DNA of 11,135 nt from Pseudomonadota bacterium (GTDB lineage: Bacteria; Pseudomonadota; Gammaproteobacteria; Burkholderiales; Ferrovaceae): assembly GCA_021828745.1 (NCBI GenBank), contig JAJZDE010000039.1:1-11135 (forward strand), read 5' to 3'. The position numbers and the translations under genes were made by a program. Below the pieces are notes generated by a model. That model made no database searches and was not told where the DNA came from. It saw only the letters and a program-made list of their open reading frames with translations. Of the stretch, positions 1-6,673 are shown piece by piece; the first letter of the stretch is position 1, and every line of letters starts with the position of its first letter.

Positions 1-1
1 A

Positions 2-28
2 AGGTGGCCCTCCGGGCCACTTCTTTTT
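2..28 (+). terminator. Rho-independent terminator of an upstream plus-strand gene
   Basis: A perfect 7-bp GC-rich stem, GTGGCCC (4-10) paired with GGGCCAC (14-20), closes a 3-base loop (TCC). It can be extended by a G-T and an A-T pair at its base. The tract TTCTTTTT (21-28) follows on the plus strand. This is a classic intrinsic terminator. It must serve a plus-strand gene that ends before the window, because the two-component genes start only at 84. On the minus strand the stem is not followed by a T tract, so it is probably not bidirectional. Confidence 0.85.
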
Positions 29-32
29 ATCA

Positions 33-61
33 TGATCGAATCCGGCCGTTTCCTCTAGAAT
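33..61 (+). promoter_or_regulatory. Possible sigma70-like promoter of the two-component operon
   Basis: TAGAAT at 56-61 matches the -10 consensus TATAAT in five of six positions. A poor -35 candidate, TGATCG at 33-38, lies 17 bases upstream. Transcription would start near 68, leaving a leader of about 16 bases with a modest ribosome site (GGGA at 74-77, six bases before ATG 84). Its position directly after the upstream terminator supports a separate promoter here. The weak -35 suggests an activator, possibly the regulator itself, but I cannot identify an operator. Confidence 0.35.
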
Positions 62-83
62 GTCACTTTCTTTGGGATGATTC

Positions 84-743
84 ATGAGACTTTTACTGGT
101 TGAAGACGATCCTTTGCTGGGTGATGGTTTGCGCGTAGGGCTGCGCCAGGCAGGCTATGCCGTGGATTGGGTGGAAGACGGCCAGACCGCCAAACTTTCC
201 CTGCAATCCGAAAATTATGATCTCGCGGTACTCGATCTCGGTTTACCCAAAGTCCCCGGCCTGGAAGTATTGAAATGGTTACGCGCTCAAGCCATGACCC
301 TCCCCGTTCTGGTTTTGACGGCACGGGATACCATCCCTGACCGGGTCGCCGGACTGGATGCGGGGGCCGATGATTATCTGATCAAACCCTTTGACCTCGA
401 CGAACTGATCGCCCGTCTGCGCGCTCTGTCGCGCCGCGGTAGTGGGCTGGCCACCCCCCTCCTCACACATAAGGAGATCAGTCTCGACCCGGCTGCCCAT
501 CAGGTATTCAAAAATGACACGCTGGTGGAACTGTCTGCACGGGAATTTTCCCTTTTACACCAACTCATGCTCAACATTGGCCGGGTTCAGACCCGCGATC
601 AACTGGAAAGCCGCCTCTATGGCTGGGGCGAGGAAGTGGAAAGCAATTCTATCGAGGTTCATATTCACCACCTGCGCAAAAAATTGGGCAATACCTTGAT
701 CCGAACCCTGCGCGGCATCGGATATGTCATCGACAAACCCTGA
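84..743 (+). CDS. OmpR/PhoB-family response regulator (QseB/PmrA-like)
   Basis: Cytoplasmic DNA-binding response regulator of 219 residues, the usual length for this family. The receiver domain covers residues 1-115: acidic pocket E7-D8-D9, phospho-acceptor D51 in the segment VLDLGLP, switch threonine T79 in LVLTARD, and conserved K101 in KPFDLDEL. The winged-helix Trans_Reg_C domain follows from about 125 to 217, with the recognition-helix segment SNSIEVHIHHLRKKL (187-201) and the C-terminal hairpin RTLRGIGYVI. The receiver and linker most resemble the QseB/PmrA/TctD branch. The start at 84 gives the canonical N-terminus MRLLLVEDD. The cognate kinase lies 27 bases downstream, so the two are probably co-transcribed. 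The sequence does not reveal the regulon or signal. Confidence 0.95.
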   Translation: MRLLLVEDDPLLGDGLRVGLRQAGYAVDWVEDGQTAKLSLQSENYDLAVLDLGLPKVPGLEVLKWLRAQAMTLPVLVLTARDTIPDRVAGLDAGADDYLIKPFDLDELIARLRALSRRGSGLATPLLTHKEISLDPAAHQVFKNDTLVELSAREFSLLHQLMLNIGRVQTRDQLESRLYGWGEEVESNSIEVHIHHLRKKLGNTLIRTLRGIGYVIDKP

Positions 744-770
744 TCCTCCCGAACCCACGCAGCGTATCTC

Positions 771-2201
771 ATGAACTCCCTGCGCCGCCGTCTGCTCCTG
801 TTATTGCTGGGTGCCATGTCCCTCGTCCTGATCGTCGTGGTGTTTTTTGACCACCGCTCGGCACGCCAGGAACTGGACTCTCTCTTTGATGCCCAAATGG
901 CGGAATCCGCCCATGTTCTGCTGGGCATCGCCCAACGCACCCTCACGGAACGCATCGAGCATGGGGTCGAAGATGAATCCCCGGTGACCCATGAATACGA
1001 GCAGGCCATGGTCTACCAGGTCTGGAGCCATCAAACCCTGATTTTGCGGTCCGCCACTGCCCCTGCCACCCTGATGGGGGCTTCGACCCAGCCGGGTTAT
1101 TCCACGATCACCATCAATACCCATCGTTGGCGTTTACTGGTCCTATCGGACTCTGCCCATGAACTCATGATCCAGATTGCCGAACCCATGCGCGGACGGG
1201 AACAACTGGCCCGCCAGATCGTCCTCAACATGTTGCTTCCCTCAGTAGCCATTGCCATTCCCCTGGTCCCTCTGATGATCTGGGTCATGGTCAATACCGG
1301 ACTGCGCCCCTTGCGTCAGTTGCGACGCGAAGTGGTCCAGCGCTCCGCCGACCGTCTCGAGCCCCTGGACCTGCTTTCCATCCCCCTCGAAGTCAAACCG
1401 TTGGCCACGGCCCTCAACGACCTGTTCGGGCGATTGCGCCACTCCATCGAATCAGAACGCCGCTTCACTGCCGATGCCGCCCATGAATTACGCACGCCGC
1501 TGGCGGCTCTGCGCACCCAGGCTCAGGTCGCCCTTCGTTCCATCATGGAAGAGGACCGCCAGCACGCCCTGCACCAGGTCCAGCAAGGGATAGAACGGGC
1601 CACCCACCTGATCGAGCAACTCCTCACCCTGGCACGCATCGACCCGGAAGAAGCAGGGGTGCGTCATGATCTAATACTGATTCACCCGCTTGCGGCAGAG
1701 TCTCTGGCTTTTTTGGTGGGTCAAGCCGAGTTGAAAAAAATAAAACTCCTCCTCGAGGGCGAGACCGCTCTGCGCGTCCTGGGTCAAAGCGGCCATCTGA
1801 GCATCCTGCTGCGCAATCTGGTGGACAATGCCATCCGCTACAGCCCTCCGCACAGCACGGTGGTTCTACGATTATCAGAAAATGCCGCACATGAAGTTCA
1901 ACTGGAGGTCGCGGACGACGGGCCGGGAATCCCCGCCGAAGAAATGCAGCGGGTCATGGAGAGGTTCTATCGCCTGCCCGGCAGTGGCCAGCAGGGAAGC
2001 GGGCTGGGGTTATCCATCGTGCAGCGGATTGCAGAACACCACCGGGCTCGTCTGAGCTTGGCGGCAGCCTCGCCCCAAGGAGGGCTCCGGGTCACGGTGA
2101 TTTTTCCATCCACCCCCCTCCTTCATTCTCCGTCCTCCCCCGTATCCCCGCCGAGTATGGCGGCGATGGTGGAACGGGAAAAACCACGATTGGCCAGATA
2201 A
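771..2201 (+). CDS. QseC/TctE-like membrane sensor histidine kinase
   Basis: Sensor kinase of 476 residues, partner of the adjacent regulator. Transmembrane helix 1 is about residues 7-26, followed by a periplasmic sensor of about 120 residues resembling the 2CSK_N type (LFDAQMAES near 38-46), and helix 2 at about 150-175. A short HAMP-like linker leads to the HisKA domain with phospho-acceptor H238 in DAAHELRTPLAAL. The HATPase domain has the N box (RNLVDNAIRYSP, N349 and N353), G1 box DDGPGIP (382-388), F box ERFYR (397-401) and G2 box GSGLGLSIV (409-417). The kinase fold appears complete at about residue 447. The remaining 29 residues are Pro/Ser-rich, and residues 451-476 are encoded antisense to recX. 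No clear Shine-Dalgarno sequence precedes ATG 771. The signal is unknown. Confidence 0.94.
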   Translation: MNSLRRRLLLLLLGAMSLVLIVVVFFDHRSARQELDSLFDAQMAESAHVLLGIAQRTLTERIEHGVEDESPVTHEYEQAMVYQVWSHQTLILRSATAPATLMGASTQPGYSTITINTHRWRLLVLSDSAHELMIQIAEPMRGREQLARQIVLNMLLPSVAIAIPLVPLMIWVMVNTGLRPLRQLRREVVQRSADRLEPLDLLSIPLEVKPLATALNDLFGRLRHSIESERRFTADAAHELRTPLAALRTQAQVALRSIMEEDRQHALHQVQQGIERATHLIEQLLTLARIDPEEAGVRHDLILIHPLAAESLAFLVGQAELKKIKLLLEGETALRVLGQSGHLSILLRNLVDNAIRYSPPHSTVVLRLSENAAHEVQLEVADDGPGIPAEEMQRVMERFYRLPGSGQQGSGLGLSIVQRIAEHHRARLSLAAASPQGGLRVTVIFPSTPLLHSPSSPVSPPSMAAMVEREKPRLAR

Positions 2202-2569
2202 CGCATCTGGCGGACCCGCTCTTCTCCCGCTAAGGGTAACTGGCTGAATTTCCGTGCCCATACTGCGCGGGCCCCCTGTAGTTCACGGGCGTAAGCTACC
2301 TCGAGCAAAGACGTAGCAATGGCCGCAGGAACCCCTTGTTGCTGAAAATCCTGGCGCAGACGCAGCACCCCATGGCGCTCTGCGTGTTTACGCAGCAGAG
2401 CCTCCGCCGCCCGCTGATCTGACAAATACCCCTGGTCCTCCAACTGGTCCAGCAACGCCTCCAGACCCACACACGCGGCGGCGTCCTGCTTCAGGCGCAG
2501 CGCCAGTCCGTACCGGGTATATTCGCGCCGCGCCAGGAGGCGCAGGGCTCGTTCGTACAACGTTGTCAC
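2123..2569 (-). CDS. recX: RecX, regulatory protein of RecA
   Basis: RecX binds RecA filaments and limits their extension, and so modulates recombination and SOS signalling. The protein has 148 residues, normal for proteobacterial RecX, and is built of the typical three-helix repeats: residues 4-45 ([19 protein letters not shown]), 46-95 ([20 protein letters not shown]) and a last repeat ending in [16 protein letters not shown] (124-139). It starts with GTG at 2567-2569, which overlaps the recA stop (GTGA), so translation is probably coupled; GAGGAAGA at the end of recA serves as the ribosome site. It shares recA's LexA-controlled promoter. Its last 26 codons overlap the convergent kinase gene by 79 bases, and no terminator is visible after its stop. 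The usual next gene in many relatives, alaS, is not present. Confidence 0.93.
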   Translation of the reverse strand: MTTLYERALRLLARREYTRYGLALRLKQDAAACVGLEALLDQLEDQGYLSDQRAAEALLRKHAERHGVLRLRQDFQQQGVPAAIATSLLEVAYARELQGARAVWARKFSQLPLAGEERVRQMRYLANRGFSRSTIAAILGGDTGEDGE

Positions 2570-3585
2570 TCTTCCTCGGTTTTCCCCACGGGCATTTCCA
2601 ACCCACTGGCAGAACGGATACGGTCCTCGATCTCCTGGGCCAGCGCAGGGTGCTCGCGCAGGTATACGCGCGTATTGTCCTTGCCTTGCCCGATCTTTTC
2701 GCCTTGATAGGCATACCAGGACCCGGATTTTTCGATCACCTTGGCCATGACCCCCAATTCGATGATTTCTCCCTCCCGTGAAATCCCTTCCCCATACAGG
2801 ATATCGAAATCTGCCACTTTGAACGGAGGGGCCACCTTGTTCTTGACCACCTTGACCCGCGTCTCGCTGCCAATGATCTCATCCCCCCTCTTGATGGAGC
2901 CCACGCGCCGGATATCCAGTCGTACGGACGCATAAAACTTGAGCGCATTCCCCCCCGTGGTGGTTTCCGGATTGCCAAACATGACGCCGATCTTGAGACG
3001 GATCTGGTTGATGAAAACGACCATGGAATTGGACCGTTTGATATTGCCGGTCAACTTGCGCAGGGCCTGGGACATGAGACGGGCATGCAGACCCACATGG
3101 GAATCGCCCATCTCGCCTTCAATTTCCGCACGAGGGGTCAAGGCTGCGACCGAATCCACCACCACGATATCCACGGACCCGGAACGCACGAGCATATCTG
3201 CGATTTCGAGGGCCTGTTCGCCCGTATCCGGCTGGGAAATGAGCAGATCAGCCACATTGACTCCCAACTTCTGGGCATAGACCGGATCCAGGGCATGCTC
3301 GGCATCGATAAATGCAGCCACCCCCCCTTTTTTCTGCATTTCGGCAATGACCTGCAAGGTCAGCGTGGTTTTACCCGAGGATTCGGGCCCGTAAATCTCC
3401 ACGATCCGACCCCGTGGCAGGCCCCCGACTCCCAAGGCCATATCGAGCCCGAGCGAGCCGGTGGAAACCACTTCTATGTCATTTTCGACGCCCCCTGCCC
3501 CCAGACGCATCACAGCCCCTTTGCCGAACTGCTTTTCGATCTGGGATAACGCAGCGGCCAACGCTTTGCTCTTATGCTCTTCCAT
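2566..3585 (-). CDS. recA: RecA recombinase
   Basis: ATP-dependent strand-exchange protein and SOS co-protease that triggers LexA self-cleavage. It has 339 residues, slightly short because the acidic C-terminal tail is brief (KTEEE). Numbering matches E. coli RecA: Walker A GPESSGKT (66-73), E96 in FIDAEHALD, Walker B VVVDS with D144, loop L1 in [10 protein letters not shown] (about 154-163), Q194 in [10 protein letters not shown], and loop L2 with [15 protein letters not shown] (203-217). All catalytic residues are intact. ATG 3585 gives the standard N-terminus [13 protein letters not shown] and is preceded by GAGGAAG at 3590-3596; another ATG four bases upstream is out of frame. A dedicated promoter with a LexA operator lies upstream. 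Two G7 tracts (minus strand) lie in the coding sequence. Confidence 0.99.
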   Translation of the reverse strand: MEEHKSKALAAALSQIEKQFGKGAVMRLGAGGVENDIEVVSTGSLGLDMALGVGGLPRGRIVEIYGPESSGKTTLTLQVIAEMQKKGGVAAFIDAEHALDPVYAQKLGVNVADLLISQPDTGEQALEIADMLVRSGSVDIVVVDSVAALTPRAEIEGEMGDSHVGLHARLMSQALRKLTGNIKRSNSMVVFINQIRLKIGVMFGNPETTTGGNALKFYASVRLDIRRVGSIKRGDEIIGSETRVKVVKNKVAPPFKVADFDILYGEGISREGEIIELGVMAKVIEKSGSWYAYQGEKIGQGKDNTRVYLREHPALAQEIEDRIRSASGLEMPVGKTEEE

Positions 3586-3589
3586 GCAT

Positions 3590-3596
3590 CTTCCTC
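3590..3596 (-). promoter_or_regulatory. recA ribosome binding site
   Basis: GAGGAAG on the minus strand, with its GAGG core seven bases before ATG 3585. It fixes the recA start despite an overlapping out-of-frame ATG at 3587-3589. Confidence 0.7.
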
Positions 3597-3666
3597 ACTC
3601 TGTCATGATGTCCAAGCACTCACTCTAGGCGCATTCCCGGACGATATTCCGTGCAACAAACGGATT

Positions 3667-3688
3667 CTGTGACGTTCATTCAACACAG
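3667..3688 (-). repeat. Inverted repeat in the recA leader
   Basis: CTGTG (3667-3671) and CACAG (3684-3688) are perfect 5-base inverted arms separated by 12 bases. They lie in the predicted 111-base untranslated leader of recA, just downstream of the start point. The arms contain CTGT and ACAG, like a LexA half-site pair, but 14 bases apart instead of 8. The repeat could be a weak RNA hairpin or chance. Confidence 0.35.
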
Positions 3689-3696
3689 GGTCAAAG

Positions 3697-3714
3697 ACTG
3701 TAATTATATACAGT
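3697..3714 (-). promoter_or_regulatory. LexA operator (SOS box) of recA
   Basis: ACTGTAATTATATACAGT on the plus strand is an 18-base near-perfect palindrome. It carries the exact CTGT-N8-ACAG core (3698-3701 and 3710-3713) and the A/T-rich centre of the gamma/beta-proteobacterial LexA consensus. It covers the -10 hexamer of the recA promoter, so bound LexA would block RNA polymerase. It is the only exact match I noticed in the window. Control of recA and, by coupling, recX by LexA follows from established knowledge of this site type. Confidence 0.92.
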
Positions 3715-3730
3715 TACCCCCGGTCGTCAA
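3703..3730 (-). promoter_or_regulatory. Sigma70-type promoter of recA-recX
   Basis: On the minus strand, TTGACG (3730-3725) matches the -35 consensus in five of six positions. After a 16-base spacer comes a perfect TATAAT (3708-3703). Transcription should begin near 3696, giving a leader of about 111 bases before the recA ATG. The -35 lies only 14 bases after the pncC stop codon, with no terminator between, so readthrough from the upstream operon probably adds a basal recA transcript. Confidence 0.8.
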
Positions 3731-3744
3731 GGGGTTTCCGCCGT

Positions 3745-4293
3745 TCATGCGAGCGCTGGTTTGCTCGCCCATTCCCATACGCCCAGCAAACCCCGTGCGA
3801 TCGCTGCGGCGCGAATGGCCTGCCGGTCCCCGGGAAACCAGAAAGTATCCGTCCGAACCCCTCCCTGCCGCTCCCCCCAGGCCAAACAAACGGTTCCGAC
3901 GGGTTTGTGCGCCGTTCCCCCTCCCGGTCCGGCCACACCGCTCACGGCCACCACAATGTCCGCGCGGCTGAATTTCAGAGCGCCTTCCACCATGGCGCAA
4001 ACCACCGGTTCACTAACCGCGCCAAAGGCTTCTATGAGTGCCTCGGGCACTCCGAGCAAGGTCACCTTGCTGTGGTTGCTGTAGGTCACCCAGGCGCGGT
4101 CGAACCAGTGGGAACACCCCGGAATTTCCGTGACCAGAGCGGCCATCCCTCCACCGGTGCAAGACTCGGCCGTAGCCAGGGTCCAGCCCCGTTGACTCAG
4201 AACCTCTCCCACCTGTCGAGCCAGGGCCAGATCCTTGTCCGCCTCTTCCCGAAGCGCGCCCGTCATCCCGGGATCCCCTTCACAAGTGCCCAT
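3745..4293 (-). CDS. pncC: PncC/CinA C-terminal-type nicotinamide-nucleotide amidase
   Basis: Hydrolyses the amide of nicotinamide mononucleotide to nicotinic acid mononucleotide, recycling the NMN released by NAD-dependent DNA ligase. Only the amidase domain is present, with no N-terminal MoCF_biosynth domain, as in short E. coli PncC. Motifs: TAESCTGG (41-48, S44), VTYSN (69-73), GAVSEPVV (91-98), SGVAGPGGG (118-126), KPVGTV (130-135) and PGDR (154-157). The start at 4293 gives 182 residues and overlaps pgpA by 14 bases, behind a GAGGGG ribosome site. An ATG at 4266 (173 residues, preceded by AAGGGG) would be closer to the family's usual length and avoids the overlap; I cannot decide between them. 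Placement next to recA is common in bacteria and fits a supporting role in DNA repair. Confidence 0.93.
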   Translation of the reverse strand: MGTCEGDPGMTGALREEADKDLALARQVGEVLSQRGWTLATAESCTGGGMAALVTEIPGCSHWFDRAWVTYSNHSKVTLLGVPEALIEAFGAVSEPVVCAMVEGALKFSRADIVVAVSGVAGPGGGTAHKPVGTVCLAWGERQGGVRTDTFWFPGDRQAIRAAAIARGLLGVWEWASKPALA

Positions 4294-4768
4294 GCCATAC
4301 CCCCCTCACATGCCAGAGTATCCACATCACCAGAATGGCCGCCAGAGCATCGTCCAGCATGATGCCCAGCCCCCCCTTGATCCGTCGATCGACCCAACCA
4401 ATCGGAAAAGGCTTCCAGATATCGAACAGACGGAACAATCCAAACCCCAGCAGCCATCCAAGCCCCGTGGCCGGGGCCAGCAGGAGTACGCCGGCGCAGG
4501 CCACCACCTCATCCCAGACCACCGCCTTGGGGTCCTCATCTTCCAGCGCCCGCGCCGTCGCACCGCAGGCCCATATGCCGAATGCGAACAAGCCCGCCAG
4601 CAGCGCCCATTGTACGCCCCAGGGCAAGAGACGCAGCAAAAAAAAGAGCGGAAAACCGAGCAGACTCCCCACCGTTCCCGGCGCCCAGGGCGACAACCCC
4701 GCCCCTCCGCCCAGAGCCACCCAGTGGAGTGGACTCTCCCTCATGAAACTGGCCGTGGCACGCCTCAT
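4280..4768 (-). CDS. pgpA: Phosphatidylglycerophosphatase A
   Basis: Inner-membrane enzyme that dephosphorylates phosphatidylglycerophosphate to phosphatidylglycerol. It has 162 residues, close to the family length. Family motifs are visible in order: GLSPWAPGTVGS (24-35), DPKAVVWDEVV (79-89), LFRLFDIWKPFPIGW (111-125) and the acidic GGLGIMLDD (132-140). About four hydrophobic segments occur, roughly 33-50, 53-72, 90-110 and 138-155. The start ATG at 4768 overlaps the thiL stop (ATGA), which supports coupled translation. A second in-frame ATG at codon 9 is possible. The neighbour order nusB-thiL-pgpA is widely conserved in proteobacteria. Confidence 0.95.
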   Translation of the reverse strand: MRRATASFMRESPLHWVALGGGAGLSPWAPGTVGSLLGFPLFFLLRLLPWGVQWALLAGLFAFGIWACGATARALEDEDPKAVVWDEVVACAGVLLLAPATGLGWLLGFGLFRLFDIWKPFPIGWVDRRIKGGLGIMLDDALAAILVMWILWHVRGVWHGHL

Positions 4769-5739
4769 GGCACCTCTGCAAAATGATCATATCCCCGCCA
4801 GGAGACCGCCACGGCCAGCCCCGCCTCATCCTGCACACAACGTTCGTCCGGGGCGGCGGTCACCCGTCCGATGCGGGTCAGGGCAACCTTCCCGTCGCGC
4901 CCCAGCGCATCCAGTTCAGAACGCCGGGCAGAGGGTGCAGTGAAACATAATTCGTAGTCTTCTCCACCCTGCAAAACCCGGCGCTGCCAATCCGGATCGG
5001 CGGACCCTGACGGCTGAGCCGCAGACGCCGGTATACGCGCCATCTCCAGTTGGGCGCCCACTCCTGATGCGGTTAAAAGATGCCCCAGATCAGCCAGCAA
5101 GCCATCGGAGATATCGATGGCGGCGCTGGCCAGAGCGCGCAAGGATTGCCCCAGGGCGACCCGTGGGGTAGGACATTCAAAGCGCTCCAAGGCAAAGTCA
5201 CGGGCCGCAGGCGTAAGGTCCGGGCAGCGTCCCAGACGCCAGTCCAGACCCAGGGCCGCATCTCCCAGGGTACCCGACACCCAGATATCCTCTCCCGCAT
5301 GGGCACCGCTGCGCCGCAACGCCTGACCCTCAGGGACTTCACCGATGATCGTCACCGCCAGGGCAAGAGGCCCTGCCGTGGTATCCCCCCCTACCCAGTC
5401 CACGTCATGGGCCTCCAGAGCCGCTCGAAAACCCTGACTGAACGCTGCCACCCAGGATTCCTGAAGGGGAAGCGGCAGGGTCAACCCCAGCAAGACCCAG
5501 CGCGGCGTCGCTCCCATAGCGGCCATATCCGACAGGTTCGCGGCAGCGGCTTTTTGCCCCAGGCGGCGGGGGTCCATATCCGGAAAAAAGTGCTGACCGC
5601 CCACCAACAGGTCGGTGGACAGTGCCAATTCATGCGATGTCCGCGGTACGATCAAGGCGGCATCATCCCCACCCGCCAACAACGTATGCCGGGTAGGAGG
5701 ATGGAAATAACGCCGGATCAGCGCAAACTCGCCCGTCAT
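4765..5739 (-). CDS. thiL: Thiamine-monophosphate kinase
   Basis: Phosphorylates thiamine monophosphate with ATP to thiamine diphosphate, the last step of cofactor synthesis; cytoplasmic. The protein has 324 residues, normal for ThiL. The AIRS/PurM-like fold is recognisable from GDDAA (24-28), STDLLVGGQHF (41-51), NLSDMAAMGA (68-77), GGDTT (117-121), IDISDGL (208-214), GGEDYEL (258-264) and GYDHF (316-320), which together form the nucleotide, metal and substrate sites. ATG 5739 gives the typical N-terminus GEFALIRRYF; the ribosome site is weak and the gene lies 16 bases after nusB. Its stop overlaps the pgpA start. All key motifs are intact. Confidence 0.96.
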   Translation of the reverse strand: MTGEFALIRRYFHPPTRHTLLAGGDDAALIVPRTSHELALSTDLLVGGQHFFPDMDPRRLGQKAAAANLSDMAAMGATPRWVLLGLTLPLPLQESWVAAFSQGFRAALEAHDVDWVGGDTTAGPLALAVTIIGEVPEGQALRRSGAHAGEDIWVSGTLGDAALGLDWRLGRCPDLTPAARDFALERFECPTPRVALGQSLRALASAAIDISDGLLADLGHLLTASGVGAQLEMARIPASAAQPSGSADPDWQRRVLQGGEDYELCFTAPSARRSELDALGRDGKVALTRIGRVTAAPDERCVQDEAGLAVAVSWRGYDHFAEVP

Positions 5740-5755
5740 CTCGTCACACAGTCTC

Positions 5756-6202
5756 TCAGGAAATTTCCTGGCGCGCCACCGGACGCTGTCGTTCTTCCGG
5801 GCGTTCCCGCACTACCAGACGGTCCAGCACGCCGTTGATGTATTTATGTCCGTCCGTGCCCCCAAAACGTTTGGCCAAATCGATGGCCTCATTCAAAATG
5901 ACGCGAAAAGGCGTTTCAGGAAAATGGGCCAGTTCATAACTGGCCAGCCACAGAATGGCGCGCTCCACCGGACTGACCTGCGTCAAGGGACGGTCGATCA
6001 GCAGACTCAACCGCTGATCCAGGGATTCCCGCTCCGTCATCACCCCTTCCAGCAACTGTTCGAGAAACCCCCGATCCGCACGCATGAAGTGTGGCTGAGT
6101 GGCGAGATGATCGATGATGGCCGCCCGGCCAGAGTCTGCCAGTTGCCACTCATAGAGCCCCTGCACCACCAGCTCGCGCGCCTGGCGGCGCGCCGATTTC
6201 AT
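5756..6202 (-). CDS. nusB: Transcription antitermination protein NusB
   Basis: All-helical RNA-binding protein that joins NusE (ribosomal protein S10) on boxA RNA during antitermination of rRNA operons. It has 148 residues, close to the usual 140. The N-terminal arginine-rich helix RRQARELVVQGLYEWQ (5-20) and the C-terminal signature FRVILNEAIDLAKRFGGTDGHKYINGVLD (99-127, key residues N104, E105, K111, G115 and N123) are present. The last 20 residues (RERPEERQRPVARQEIS) are a charged extension. The ATG overlaps the ribH stop by four bases (ATGA). The ribH-nusB pairing is one of the most conserved gene orders in proteobacteria. Confidence 0.96.
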   Translation of the reverse strand: MKSARRQARELVVQGLYEWQLADSGRAAIIDHLATQPHFMRADRGFLEQLLEGVMTERESLDQRLSLLIDRPLTQVSPVERAILWLASYELAHFPETPFRVILNEAIDLAKRFGGTDGHKYINGVLDRLVVRERPEERQRPVARQEIS

Positions 6203-6657
6203 AGTTCCCCCCGCCGGATTTCTTCGAGCAGGCGCACCATTTCGATCGCCGCCAGGGCGCAGTCCTGTCCCTTATGCTCGGCCCGGGCAAAAGCCTGTGC
6301 GTCGTTTTCCGTGGTCAGTACCCCATTGGCAATGGGAACCCCCGTTGCCAATTGTACCGCCGTGATCCCGGCTGCCGATTCATCCGCCACGATCTTGAAA
6401 TGATAGGTGTCCCCGCGTACCACGCAACCCAAGGCAATCAATGCCTGGAAGCGCCCGGTTTCTGCCAGGACCTTGAGAGTCAGGGGCAGTTCCAGAGCAC
6501 CGGGCACACGCAATACCGGAATATCTTCTTCGGCCACGCCACGCTCCATCAGCGCCCTGCCTGTCGCCGCCAGCAGTTGCTCGCCAATCGCCTCGTTGAA
6601 GCGGGCCAATACGATGGCAATGCGCAACCCCTTGCCATCACAGGCGATATCCGCCAT
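6199..6657 (-). CDS. ribH: 6,7-dimethyl-8-ribityllumazine synthase (riboflavin synthase beta chain)
   Basis: Condenses 5-amino-6-ribitylamino-uracil with 3,4-dihydroxy-2-butanone 4-phosphate to give lumazine, the substrate of RibE; usually a pentamer or icosahedral shell. Motifs, with M1 at 6657: ARFN (18-21), VPGALELP (51-58), GCVVRGDTYHF (77-87, catalytic H87 or its neighbour at the end of this motif) and NGVLTTEN (111-118). I chose ATG 6657 (152 residues) because this matches family length and starts 16 bases after the ribBX stop. The open frame extends to ATG 6714 (171 residues), but the extra residues are not family-like and would overlap ribBX by 41 bases. The SD before 6657 is weak (GGA), so the start is moderately sure. 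RibH takes its two substrates from the RibD and RibB activities encoded upstream. Confidence 0.94.
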   Translation of the reverse strand: MADIACDGKGLRIAIVLARFNEAIGEQLLAATGRALMERGVAEEDIPVLRVPGALELPLTLKVLAETGRFQALIALGCVVRGDTYHFKIVADESAAGITAVQLATGVPIANGVLTTENDAQAFARAEHKGQDCALAAIEMVRLLEEIRRGEL

Positions 6658-6673
6658 GCTGGTGTTCCAGGGT

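Noticed and set aside
3321..3333. Programmed -1 frameshift site in recA
   Set aside because: The zero frame is AAA-AAA-GGG-GGG, which does not present an X-XXY-YYZ heptamer, and RecA is complete in the zero frame.
3620..3679. A 19-codon open frame (MNVTESVCC...) in the recA leader, minus strand
   Set aside because: It has no Shine-Dalgarno sequence and one short frame of this size is expected by chance in 111 bases; nothing marks it as a leader peptide.
4335..4943. Long plus-strand open frame across pgpA and thiL, and similar long frames at 5080-5838, 7172-7945, 8089-9024 and 8894-9679
   Set aside because: These are shadows of the minus-strand genes: high GC leaves the opposite strand open. 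Their products are rich in Pro, Arg, Ser and Gln, with no recognisable domains, and the minus-strand frames encode clear enzyme families.
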